DNA of 64,000 nt from Mesaphorura yosii (Eukaryota > Arthropoda > Collembola > Poduromorpha > Tullbergiidae): positions 124,001 to 188,000 of the forward strand of contig WIXG01000059.1 of NCBI GenBank assembly GCA_009869945.1, written 5' to 3'. Positions 26,701 through 36,900 of the stretch are shown piece by piece. Each line of letters starts with the position of its first letter. Within the stretch, counting starts at the first letter, position 1. The position numbers were made by a program, and so were the translations under genes. Under the pieces are notes generated by a model that worked only from the letters and a program-made list of their open reading frames with translations, was not told the DNA's origin and did no database searches.

Positions 26701-29700
26701 GTTCAAATTTGAAAATTAGTTGCATCCCCTCCTTCGCGATTAAAAACAATCTGCATGAAAACATACCAGACAACAACATCGGATCTCCAGTTTCACTTTT
26801 CTTGACATGATCTGATTCACCAGTAAGAGACGACTCATCAATTTTTAGATCGTTACTTTGAATCAGCACTCCATCCGTTGGTAACAAGTCACCATATTTA
26901 ATCTACACCGGAAATTTAAGTTATTAACAGTTCCTTTCGTTCTCTCATTCGCAAGAAAATGAAAATTACCTGGCAGATATCTCCCACGACAATGTCTGAT
27001 ATTTGGATCTTTATAAAGAGTATGGAGGACGCGTTAGAGCCATGTGGAATAGACAAGCAACAATGGAACCTTACCTGATGCACTTCGCCGTCACGAATCA
27101 CGGAGAAGTTGTGCTCTCCTTCGATCCGGCTCTGCAGTCCTCTGAACTGACGTTCTTTCGTGTAGTCATTGAAAGCGGTGACCAGCACTACAACAATCTG
27201 TTGTGAAAATAAACCAAAGATAATCCACTTACATTGATCCAGTACAATCATCACTATTTCACTACGTAGCTATTAATTGCCCGAAGCCAATCACAGATCA
27301 GGATATGGCGTACTGTGCGCTGATTGGTCAATCCCCCGAATTGTGAATAAGAAAATGTTAATAAAAAATATTAATTGTTCAAACTTATTAATTCGCGTTG
27401 GAAGTTGTTAGCACTAACTTAATCACTTTCACCTTTCGTATTAATAAAATAAGACATTACTTCCATTATTGGGAAAGTAGTCAATTAGTGACATGAGTGA
27501 GAAAGCTGTAGAAATTATATCACTAAGTGATGATGAGGAGAAAAATTAGAAAATCATCCCGGCAAAAGGAGTGGAAATGAAGGAAATAAAAACGCATAAC
27601 ATCGTGATTAATAAGAACTCAGAAGCAACCACTCTGTACGCAGCTCTCGGAATTTTGAAGTCGCCTGAAAAACGAAAATTCACCCAGAAGATTGTAAATT
27701 TACAGCAGTACAATAGTAAGACATCGGAAGCCACAAAGAAAATCAAAACAAAGGAGCTATCACCAGAAAAAAACAAAAATACTGAAATGTTGGCAATTCT
27801 CACGCGCAACTATTGACCCGGTCCACGAGGACCAACAAAATCGTACGTTCTCGTTACTGACTTGCAATACATACATTAGAATGTCGACCTCATTATTAAA
27901 GTTAGGTTAGCAAAGTAGCGGGGCTTAACATTCAAGAGCTCTTTGTTAACCTGGCTTTATTAATCACCGGTATGAGCCATGAGTTTTGGCAATACAACCT
28001 TCATGCATAACTAGAATATGCTCTTCGCCGGTGGTATGAGTATGGTTGAGCTAAACATTTTACTTTTTTCAATTACAGCTTGGACAAGATATGTGGACCC
28101 ATCTTTCACAACGAAAGAATTATTATAAAGCCACTATCCGCGTTCGAGCTACATCTCTTCGCAGAATGGGCGTCTGGAATGGAATCAAATATTGTGGAGT
28201 TCCAAGCAACTGCCCGTGATAAAAGATTCCCAGACCAGGCATAAAGCAGTGAGGAAATTGGTGCGGAGAATCTACAGTCAAGATGTGAAAAAAATAAGAA
28301 TTGCGGTCGACGTTAGAAAAAGTGTAATCACTTTAACAACTACCAAATTCAAAGATGAGCTACTTTCGTATGATTTGTCGGAAGACGGGGAACCAGCAAT
28401 GGCAACAGCCCATGTCTCCCACAAAGGTGAGATGAAGTTGAAACTATTATTTAAAGCCAGGTTAGCAAAGCGTAATGACTCAGATTCGGGTTTATCAAAA
28501 CTATGACCAGGTTGTCCCTGCACGTGCTATGCTAACCTACTCGTACCTTCAAATGATAACCATGTCATCTGTACTTGTCACCTACTAATCATGCTTGAAT
28601 GAATTCTACTCGCAGATATGATTTCCTTGGTGAACGAAAATGCCCGCCATGGTCAATATGGACCAGGGACATTTTGGTGTCGAGATGCTCATTGCCTATA
28701 CAAAAACAACGTTTCTGCTTGTGCAGAACTCAATTACAGAAGAGAACACCATTTCATCTTTAACAAACGATTCTGGTGCAACACTCGTGGAGTGTTCTAC
28801 ATGCTGCATTGCCCGGTGTGCAAGGACCAGTTCAACACCTATGCTAATCATGTGGGACACGTTGAAGACCTTCACTGCAAAATGCAGAAACACTTCTCGA
28901 AGTCATGCATAAAATTCATTAATTCCAGCTGAAGTTAGACGAAAAATGATTGAAGATGTGATTCATCAACACATTTCACTGTGGAGCACCCGAAGGTCGA
29001 CAAGCTGGAAAGCTATCCGTTCTTGAACTTTCGCCTACCACAAGTTCTACCACGGAGTCAAACAGACGTGAAACCGAGCTGAAGACTCTAGCTGGATCAA
29101 TACATTACATTGGAAATGGAAAGGGCGGATTAAACTGATTCGACGGTTGACTTATCAAACGAAAGCTAGGTTAGCAAAGAGTAGTTCTAAATGCTATAAT
29201 TTTAAGACTTACTATTACTTTGTGTTAATATTATTTATACCTGGAAATTAATACTTGTAGCTATAAGAATTTACTTCATCTGTTTCCACTAATTAGGTTT
29301 CTAATTATCAATGTGTAATAAACTGCAGCTACCATTACGTACTCTTGACCATCTTACATAATTAATATTGCTTTCCAGTTATTAATTCACTTGTACTTAC
29401 AACTGACAGTAAGATTGCCACACTATCAATCCAGCCATGAGCATCATCCTCCTCCAATTGTCCCTCCTCTTCGCCTCCTCCAGTTCCCGTCCAGTGGGTG
29501 ATTAGCCACAAAATTAAGGAAACAATGGCTGCAACTTGAAGTATTATTAACGTAACATCTTGAACTGCTTCCCACATCAGCTGGAGAAATGTTTTGGGGG
29601 GTTTGGGTGGAATCACATTGGCTCCATACACTTGCCGCCGATGATCCAAATTGGCCTTTGTTCCACTTAAACCTGCAGGAAGTCAATGCATGCAATTTGT

Positions 29701-29903
29701 GTCGTAACCACAGAACACAAACGCAACATAGAAAGAGTGGAAAAGCTGGACGTACCATTCACTGGAGAAGACGCTAGTCGTTTGCATAATTCTTGAACAC
29801 CACCCATAGAGGCAATTTTGTCGTGAGCTTCATTGCCCCGAAGCTCCATCAACTCACGGAGTTCCTTCAGGGTGATCCCGAAACTGGCGTGGTGCTCCTC
29901 CAT
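14582..29903 (-). CDS. PMCA: Plasma-membrane calcium-transporting ATPase (P2B type), whole gene model
   Basis: Coding exons: 29903-29756, 29672-29401, 27197-27075, 27008-26970, 26902-26767, 26693-26553, 26481-26257, 26180-25871, 25786-25651, 25581-25177, 25106-25005, 24926-24885, 24814-24572, 24505-24416, 24352-24146, 24084-23886, 23821-23619, 23548-23447, 22701-22652, 22577-22442, then one of two last exons. With 14797-14582 the protein is 1174 aa; with 20078-19704 it is 1227 aa. Both sums are divisible by three. Motifs: TM4 [11 protein letters not shown], phosphorylation [11 protein letters not shown] (Asp ~456), nucleotide-site KGASE, hinge [22 protein letters not shown]6 [19 protein letters not shown]. 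Family role: calmodulin-activated Ca2+ export using ATP. The start is the first ATG in its exon (AAGATGG); the 121 nt of leader before it hold no ATG. Confidence 0.95.
14798..19703 (-). other. PMCA intron between the two alternative last exons
   Basis: About 4.9 kb that is intronic for the distal isoform and would begin as 3'UTR for the proximal isoform. ORFs here are short and without recognisable motifs. No further copy of the calmodulin-binding start sequence was found. Confidence 0.6.
19704..20078 (-). CDS. PMCA: PMCA alternative last exon, proximal (ends ETSI)
   Basis: The acceptor TATATGTTTACAG opens in phase 0 after LQTQ. It encodes [20 protein letters not shown], a second version of the calmodulin-binding helix. 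Ser/Arg-rich [13 protein letters not shown], an acidic [10 protein letters not shown] stretch, and the end ELVHETSI then TGA follow. ETSI is a class I PDZ ligand like the ETSL/ETSV ends of vertebrate PMCA b variants. The exon is 375 nt, 124 aa. Using this exon rather than the distal one changes the regulatory tail but not the pump core. Confidence 0.88.
   Translation of the reverse strand: MRVIRAFKSTLEDMEEKRSVHSLHSLQSLRSSRSHPGIRPMSDISYIDEDPLKTPSPMTETQKPSSGSLNMRLSGVSAHEDRRGVRWTNTENTNATGARTLSPHRHICRALLPELPELVHETSI
20079..22441 (-). other. PMCA intron before the proximal last exon, purine-rich on +
   Basis: A 2.4-kb intron. On + about 21540-21780 is strongly purine-rich (GA runs), so it is polypyrimidine in the PMCA transcript. 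Such tracts can bind PTB-type splicing regulators, which would fit a gene that chooses between last exons here; that role is inference. No coding segment is seen. Confidence 0.5.
22957..23226 (+). pseudogene. Unidentified zinc-finger-like ORF fragment inside a PMCA intron, opposite strand
   Basis: An open frame of 89 codons between a TAG (22954-22956) and the TGA at 23224-23226, within the PMCA intron 22702-23446 and antisense to it. It reads [20 protein letters not shown] and continues [21 protein letters not shown] followed by a His 12 residues after the Cys is typical of a C2H2 finger, but the first Cys pair is widely spaced and the final His is a Lys. No start ATG precedes the finger. The rest ([15 protein letters not shown]) is unrecognised. 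It may be a captured fragment of a zinc-finger gene, a single exon of a nested gene, or chance. TAG followed by TACACG could also act as a splice acceptor. Confidence 0.35.
27009..27074 (-). other. 66-nt stop-free in-phase PMCA intron
   Basis: The intron between the exon ending DGEVHQ and the 39-nt micro-exon [13 protein letters not shown]. It has GT-AG ends and is open in frame (22 codons). A second such PMCA intron lies at 25582-25650 (69 nt). Removal restores the spacing found in other PMCAs. Confidence 0.75.
27493..27816 (+). pseudogene. Nested ORF A with SUMO-interaction-like start and internal TAG
   Basis: From ATG 27493 the frame reads [18 protein letters not shown], meets TAG at 27547-27549, and continues in the same frame for 88 codons to TGA 27814-27816. 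[11 protein letters not shown] has the form of a SUMO-interacting motif (hydrophobic core followed by Ser and acidic residues). The rest is Lys/Glu-rich ([26 protein letters not shown]). It lies in the large PMCA intron 27198-29400 on the opposite strand. It could be a decayed gene, a readthrough case, or an exon boundary misread by me. I do not recognise the family. Confidence 0.35.
27898..27958 (+). repeat. Inverted repeat / hairpin built from a repeated 18-mer
   Basis: AAAGTTAGGTTAGCAAAG at 27898-27915 faces CTTTGTTAACCTGGCTTT at 27941-27958. As RNA this pairs along 18 positions with three G-U wobbles around a 25-nt loop; flanking AT bases add a few pairs. Direct copies of the 18-mer (16 of 18 positions constant) occur at 28453-28470 and 29162-29179, and an inverted core TGCTAACCTA at 28530-28539. 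Confidence 0.75.
28129..28932 (+). CDS. Nested two-exon candidate gene with Cys/His-rich C-terminus (unidentified)
   Basis: Two open segments join in phase. The first is open from 28129 to donor AAAG|GTGAGA after 28426, ending TAHVSHK. The second starts at 28616 after acceptor CTACTCGCAG and reads [16 protein letters not shown] to TGA 28930-28932. The second exon has paired cysteines and histidines: [23 protein letters not shown] followed by NHVGH and LHC, suggesting one or two zinc-binding modules. The first exon has [20 protein letters not shown]. Its 5' part is unclear: a strong acceptor (TTTTTTCAATTACAG, ending 28078) opens a different frame ([20 protein letters not shown]) that stops at 28244, so either an intron or a frameshift separates them. 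No start codon is assigned. It is antisense in a PMCA intron. It could be a nested gene, a decayed gene, or a captured element. Confidence 0.4.
28459..28470 (+). repeat. Second direct copy of the AGGTTAGCAAAG repeat
   Basis: The core AGGTTAGCAAAG, preceded by AAAGCC (28453-28458). It lies in the proposed intron of the nested gene. A near-inverted partner TGCTAACCTA at 28530-28539 could pair with it imperfectly. Confidence 0.7.
29168..29179 (+). repeat. Third direct copy of the AGGTTAGCAAAG repeat
   Basis: The core AGGTTAGCAAAG, preceded by AAAGCT (29162-29167), about 235 bases after the end of the nested Cys/His-rich ORF. Confidence 0.7.
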
Positions 29904-30024
29904 CTTGATAAGAGACTTTGTTTCACACGAGTTGAGCGAGGGTTATTCTTGAAATTAATGAGTATGTGCCAGACCAAAATCGAAGTTGAAACAAATCCTT
30001 ACTTTAGAAGTTTCTCAATCTAGT
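29904..30024 (-). other. PMCA 5'UTR part of the start-codon exon
   Basis: A strong acceptor (TGTGTGTTTTTGCAG) ends at 30025, so the start-codon exon probably begins at 30024. The 121 nt of leader contain no ATG, so the ATG at 29903 is the first. Confidence 0.6.
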
Positions 30025-30770
30025 CTGCAAAAACACACATAAACGAGAAGAATGAGTAAACGTATTCGCGAAAACTAAAAGTTTTGACAGGTGAAAGGAT
30101 AATGAAAGAGATTTTGACGTCCGATTTGCACCTGAGGCCAGAACATCGGCTTGCATTTCTTGTACTTCGTTTTAATGTCAACAGTCACTTCCACGAAGAT
30201 AATTTGCGCCCAGGCAGGCAGTTCTCACAACCCTTTTGCTAAGTTCTCAAAATCCCAACTTTTAATCACTCATTGTTGAAATTAAATTTCAAATTTGTTT
30301 CGCCTTGAGCTAAGCTAACTTGGAATTCAGATCATCCAGCGAAATACTACAGATGAGAGTTTTGATGGTAATTTGAGTACCCTTTTGTCGCTCGCACATC
30401 CACATGCTTGGACACTCTACCCACGAAAATGCACGGGCGGCACTGAGTCGAGAGATTCTAGAGTCGCGGCTTGCAATTGCGTTAATGCGTACGGGAGGAT
30501 CCCGATTTTTCAAAAATAATGAGACTCGAATAACTCAACGCTCAAATGCACTTTAGATCTGCCGAGGCAGAGCGACACTGCAATGCTCCGAGTGAAAAAG
30601 CGCAGCAGGAGACGTGCAGGCAGATTTTCTTGGCATGGCATTCAATAATAGAGCGTCGGATCTCGGCGGAGTGCATTGTAGAAAATTAATCTTTCTTTTT
30701 GTTCTAAAATTAGACTTTGGGTTTGGTGTTGAATCGTATTATTCTTACTCTTATTAACTTATTATCGTAC

Positions 30771-30879
30771 CTTCGCCTTCTCGTCGTCGCAAGCTCACAG
30801 TCTGAATGAGAGCATTCTGAAGGAGGAACGACAATTTCCCTTGGTTGTTGATCTTGAGTTGGCAAATGCAAACTAAACT
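30771..30879 (-). other. PMCA noncoding first exon (predicted)
   Basis: Runs from the predicted start site A at 30879 to a donor GCGAAG|GTACGA at 30771/30770. The next exon would start at 30024. It was deduced from a matching TATA/initiator pair and the donor only; no transcript data are available here. Confidence 0.5.
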
Positions 30880-30911
30880 GAAGCAAGGAATTTTATCCGC
30901 CTATTTTTATA
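30876..30911 (-). promoter_or_regulatory. PMCA core promoter: TATA box and initiator
   Basis: On the minus strand TATAAAAATAG (30911-30901) is followed by TCAGTT (30881-30876), an arthropod-type initiator (TCAKTY). The initiator A (30879) is 32 bases from the first T of the TATA box, the normal spacing. Confidence 0.6.
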
Positions 30912-33900
30912 GATGCAGGGCAAGGAAAGGTTGACGGGTCGCTCGTCTTTCACTCATATTGTGCATTATGCGACACTAGTCTTCACCTGAACCCGAACAC
31001 GAGAAAAGAACGACCCGTCCCTTCACCACACGAGTGTTCACATTTAACTGTCTCGCGACTTAATTGTTGCTGGTGGCCATTGTTCGAGTACTGAGGAGGG
31101 ATGGGCCGGCCAGAGGACCCCATTGCGACTACAACATCTCATTAGCCTCGTTAACTCATCAACGCACCAGTAACAAGCTTACATTATGACTTTCTAACTT
31201 ATCTTGTAAGCTACTAGCACTAGCACTAGGCAGGAGAACGGCACTTGAACTAGACACATTGTTGTGTCCTGGAGCTGATATTTGTTAAACTGGAGAGACG
31301 AGAAGCGTACTCATCGTGAGTTCAATTTAATTTTAGAGTAAAAGAGAAAAGACTTGTCAGACGTGCAATCAGAAGTTGGCCACCATGCAGGTACGGATTT
31401 CATCGATTCTATTCCACCCGTCCTTGTGTGGAGGCAGAATGAACCGAGCACTGAGCTGACATCGTGCCAATTTCTTCCTCCGTAGTTTAACATCGATCGG
31501 CGCATGAAATTCAGTCCAGCTTTCTGAAAAGACCAGGCAAAAATATCCGTATCCTTCCTTCTAGAGCCAGCCAGCCTGTGCTGCTCTGCGCTATAACACG
31601 GAGTCTAGCGCCTTGGCATGCGAATGCGTGTGCACGCTCAGCCAGCCTGCTGCTGCTGCTCCTGGCAGTGCCTTCTACCTAGTCCGTGCTTTCCAAATTT
31701 CCAGACATGAAATATCAACGTCTGTGAAAGGAAAAACCCGTGTACCTACTTTCTTTTACTTTTGTGCTCTCGCTCCTAAGTCGACATATTATTTTACTCT
31801 AGTATACTTCCCTCGCCCCAAAAATCCCCTTAAACCTACTTTACTCCACACACTGCATAACTTTTACTTCTTCATCTGCAGTGATGCTACACTCCGCAAT
31901 GCCAGCACACCAGCGATATTTCTGTTACCCAAGAAAACCGGGATCTTGAATCCACTTGTGTCTACTCACTCTGAATTAATGCTAAAGCAGTAGATGAACA
32001 ACGGCAAGAAAGAGAATGGGAAGGCCACCAGACCAAAAAACACAGCACAGCCACGCCAGGCATAAAGAAATTCTTTCTAAAACATAATATTTTCGAGACG
32101 AAATATGTACAACACAAAAGCAGCGAAGCAGGAGTCAGGAAACTGTAAGTTTTCTGTCGCGGAGCGAAATGTCTTAGACGCCGAGCCTCTGAGCCTGCCC
32201 CAAAAACCAGCGACCCTGCGAGAAGGATGCTTCTCCATCCCGACTCTCGTCTCAAGATTCTCCTCCACACGATCCGACTACAAAAATACTCTCCACTCGG
32301 GTCACGCACTCAACTACATACATATGGACGCATTAGTCATACGCTGGCTCAGGCAAACAGAGCAGTCGCGATTTAAGTATATCGGAGATTAACATCTCTT
32401 CTCAATTTATACGAAGTAACTTAATACGCCAAGCAATGAAGCATAATGAGGACACAATTTGTCAAAAGAACTTTCTGACAAACTTACAACTCCTGCCATT
32501 AAAATTCAAGGCAACTTAATAGGGCAGAAATATGAGCGAATGTTTAGCTCAACTTGTCTCCAAACTATCAGTTCACAGATAACGAGCCTAATTAAGTCTA
32601 TTACAGGCAAGGAATGGAAAACGATGGCCAATGCGTAACAACGTTACATACACGAGGCAATTACCAAAGTACAAAACACCAGCAAAGTTAACTACATACC
32701 AGCCGACTTCGAAATTGTTGGAGCAAAGCACTTCAATTCTGATGCAAGCTATCGTTCTCTTCTTCCAGGCACGAGCACGCGAGCCACTGACCTCTCATCA
32801 CTGATCGATATCGGCAGGACGAAGAAATTCACACATGCAGGTGATGAAGAGACAACTTTCACCTTTCAAGTTCAGTTTACAGCGCCCGTGTTCCAGACAC
32901 GACTGGCACAGATAAGATCAACAATTAGGGGCTATTAGATGTGTATCTGCAGACTAATCACGATCGGCAGGCAATTTATTACAAGCCATAAAACATGTCA
33001 ACGTAATTAACACTTTTTCGAGACTTATTCCCATTCTGAAATCCAGAGTTTATGTTTAGGTGTGTCACACACAAGTCCCGCTGTAAATCACAAACGCCCT
33101 TCACGTCCTCGCATTTTAAATACTTCTAAATCTCAAGTCTCAATTGCATGTGTCAGGGAAAGAATGGAATTGGGCCAGTGTCGTGAATGCAGGCTACCGT
33201 GAGTAAGGACGAAGAACAATTGTTTTCCAGCCCGTCGTTTTCAATCAAGAATAATTGTAATATCGCATGTACAAAATTGGCGAAAACTGTAAAAGTGAAA
33301 GCCAAGGAACGTATACCGTTTGTATGTCCATGAAATTACCACAAATCAAATATCAAATCACAGCTCAGGTTTCCTTCTTTATTCGCACATAAAATAACCG
33401 TGGTTCGTAGTACGAAAACGTTGCACTGAAGCCGTTCCATTTCCATTCAGCAGAAAACATATGTGCTTTTATTTTGTGTTCCACACACTTTTAACCTTTA
33501 CCTTTCAAAAATATGAAAAGTTTACAGGAAGCCACAGAAATAAATGAGTTTTTAAGACTTCGTGCGTTCACAAGGGCGACCAATAATAGACCAAGTACGA
33601 AGGAACGACAATGGGACGAATGAAAGCATTAGCTGAGTAATTGCCACAAACTACAAACAACCTCCGCAAACGACATGATACACACTTCCAAGCACTTCTA
33701 ATTGCAGTGAATGTGTGAGAATCAATGAGTTCATTCTCAGTGGGCCGGTTGAAGAAGTCCGGAGACTACCGACCTGGCGTAGGTCGCTCCTTTCATGGGC
33801 TCCGACACCGTGGGCAACGCCGTCAATCGGTGCAAGGAATGCCGCGGCCTTTGTCCAGGCTGCATACTCGTACATTCATTAATGCTGCGGTCACTCCCAC

Positions 33901-36900
33901 ATGCTGCACAATGGCAGACCGACCAAAATTGGATCTTTTGTTCCATCGGCCGGAACGGAGCGGGTCAGAAGAATTGTGGGAAGAAATTAAAATAAACAAA
34001 GCCAAGTTATGTAACTCGTGCCTACTTCGGTCGGTTCATGCGGACCGGTCGTAGAAAATATGCCTTCCCCACTCCACTTTTCGTCCGACTTCACATTTCA
34101 ATAAACAATTCATAACTTATATACCTGGCTTCCAAATTTCCACCAACCACTCCAGAATGGCAACCCACAATACGGCAAAACGGCAGCCGCAGTGCTCATG
34201 CACATCGCACATTAACTTTTGAAGTTGTATCATAATATTATAACCTCGCACATCGCCTGTGCGTAAAGACGCCTCGAATAGCGAAATATCAGAATGCGCT
34301 ATTGCCATTAGACGAGGAGGCTCTTCTGGCTTTGAGCTTTGGCTTTCATGGAAAATTATGCAAGAGGTAGAAAAGGGCACGCAGTCATGTTCTCATTACT
34401 GGATGATGTGGCTCAGTGTGCATGCCCGCACACTGTTTACATTAGCCCGAGTAAAAGAAAGGAGTTTGTGTTAAAAGTTAAAATAAACCAACCTAATACG
34501 AATTAACTAATATAAACTGACTGCTGCCGTGTACTGAACTGCAGTTCATATGGAACGGGCAATATTTGACGGGCCAGCATTAAAATAAATATTATATGGG
34601 CACGGCTCATGCCTCATGCAGATGAAAGTTTGGTTCTCGCGTCACAGTGGAGCTCTTATGGCGTATTTCGCAATCGCAACATTATAGCAATATTTATGTG
34701 AATGTTGGACGATCGCTTCAAAGAGATGTTTTGTGTCAAATATAGCACCGGGCTCATATGAAAGTTCTCTCTCGCTCTACATTTCGCACGGCGAGCTGCC
34801 ACGCCACTTCAGTTCGCTTTGTCTGAGCATTAGTCCGTATAATTTCCACAATCGAGTTACCACCATTATGTCATAATTTTCAGATCAAATAGGAATTCTT
34901 TCTTTTGCAGAACAATACGAGATCAAAAGTAACATAATGATATTGTGAGCTCCGCGTCTCTTATTTGTGCGTTGCCATGCAAGTAATCAATAAGCGCATC
35001 ACGGGCCACGGCAACGGCTGCACGGACGGACCGGAGAAAGAGCGAGAAAGAGAGATGTGGTTAATTATGTATAACAAGAAAACATGTATTGCATGATGTA
35101 TAACAGTCCAAAGCCCCGCAGAGCCAATGAAAGGTAAAAGTATTAAGAACAAGGCTCGAAAGCAGAAGGTAACAATCCATCGGTTCATTATCACCATCAG
35201 CCTCAAACACATCAAATAAACACGTCCGCTTTCTCTTCCCGTTTCTCCGCTTCCACAGCCTGCCGCTGAGCTGGGACTTTTGCAACACTTTCCACGACTG
35301 CTTCGCAATTGTGTTCCAGTTAATGCACAAGACAATTCAATGGTTTTGTGTACCTAATCAGAAGTTGATATCAATCATCTCAGTCTCCGTGCCGTATCCC
35401 GGATTCGGAGCATGCGATCCTGGGAAGAGAGAGAGTCGGTCGTGATTGCTGAACGCTCCGTATCCTAGCCACCGAGCAGGGCTTTAAAGAAGATTAAACG
35501 CCAATATTATTCTTGTATTGTTTCCGAGATGGCAAATCCTTGCTCGTGTCCATTCGTATTCTTGGGATGATTTCGCAGACTGAGGCGTGCATATTAAGCA
35601 TCCGTGCTGAACGCTGACGGTGAACGAGGGCGCAGTGCAGCGTCTGATTCCAGATGTAATAAAATCGATAGTGTAACCCAGTTATACAATATTAGCCTGT
35701 ATTTTTATCTTATGAACACTCATACTTTGCATCCCCTAATAAGGACGAGTAGGGAATTAAATTGCTTACGAATATTTGGAGATACAAGGTGATTGGATGC
35801 GCCATTGTGTGTATGGCACGGCGAGCGGACGGAGTGCAACATCAGGAGCAGTATTAAAAAAGGAAGGAGGCCATACAGCGGCAGGGCCGAGCAGAGGCAG
35901 CGGATACGCAACGCACGGAGCAGGCAGGAGGCAATGTGCAGGAGCGGACACACGGCTCGGCAGCGCACCAGCCCAGACACAGCGCAGAAGATGAAGAGTG
36001 GAGGAAATGTGTGCTGGTGTTAAAGAAGAGCGCATGGAGAAAGTTTGTGTTTTGTAATAATTATTGGTTTGGTTGAACTTCTAACCTTTTCTCCTTTTAC
36101 ATTTCTCTGCACGTACGGTGTACTTTACTACTTTACGACTGCATCTCCCTCCTCCGTTGCGTGCTGGAACATGCGATACGTATTTTAAGCCTTCTCTCCT
36201 CGTCCTTTATGGACTGGCACAGGCCTCTGCGTCCTTCCGCGAATCGCGATTGCTGCAACACACTTTGCGATTCCTTCTCATTTTTATTCAAGTATTTTTG
36301 AGTCAAGTCTTTCTTCTCTCCGTCCTTCTTCCCTTCATGTGTGTTTTATTTTATATATTTTTTCTTTCGCTCTGAGGACTGAAAATATTGATCGTATCAT
36401 ATCACTCGGTTATTTTACACTGGAGACTCCATGCTCTAGTCAGTCGCGCTCCTCCGCACGTCGCGCTATGCTCGCTTAGAGTGCAAATACAAAATGAGTC
36501 TGCTTATGCTTGGGCTTCATCGCGATTCTCGTGTCCGCAGAGAAGCACGGAGCAGGCAGATGGCCGGGGCACGGAATTACGACCCCAGCAATTGTTGGCA
36601 ATAATCTGACTAGTCCAGTGACAGTCGCCAAGCCAGCGTCACCAGCGAGGACGAGTTTTTGACATTAAACAAGAGCGATAAAATTACAACTCGAGTTTTC
36701 ATTGCATTTCTATCCATTGTTCGTGCTCAGCGTGTTGTGCGTACGCACTGGCTTATGTGTGTGTACTTTGCGCCGCTTGAGTTGGATTATGAAAATTCAA
36801 AGCCAGGCCATGTGCAAATAAGGCGCGTCATGCTTACATTGTCACGCCTGCACGTAACCGGTCGGTCGCCCGCACCTGCACCGAGGCATGCAGCCACTTG

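Noticed and set aside
30669..30690. GTGCATTGTAG resembling the 5' end of miR-33
   Set aside because: Only the first 11 bases match, and no complementary arm lies within hairpin distance.
31613..31993. 126-codon ORF on + upstream of PMCA
   Set aside because: No domain, poor codon character, no promoter or splice context.
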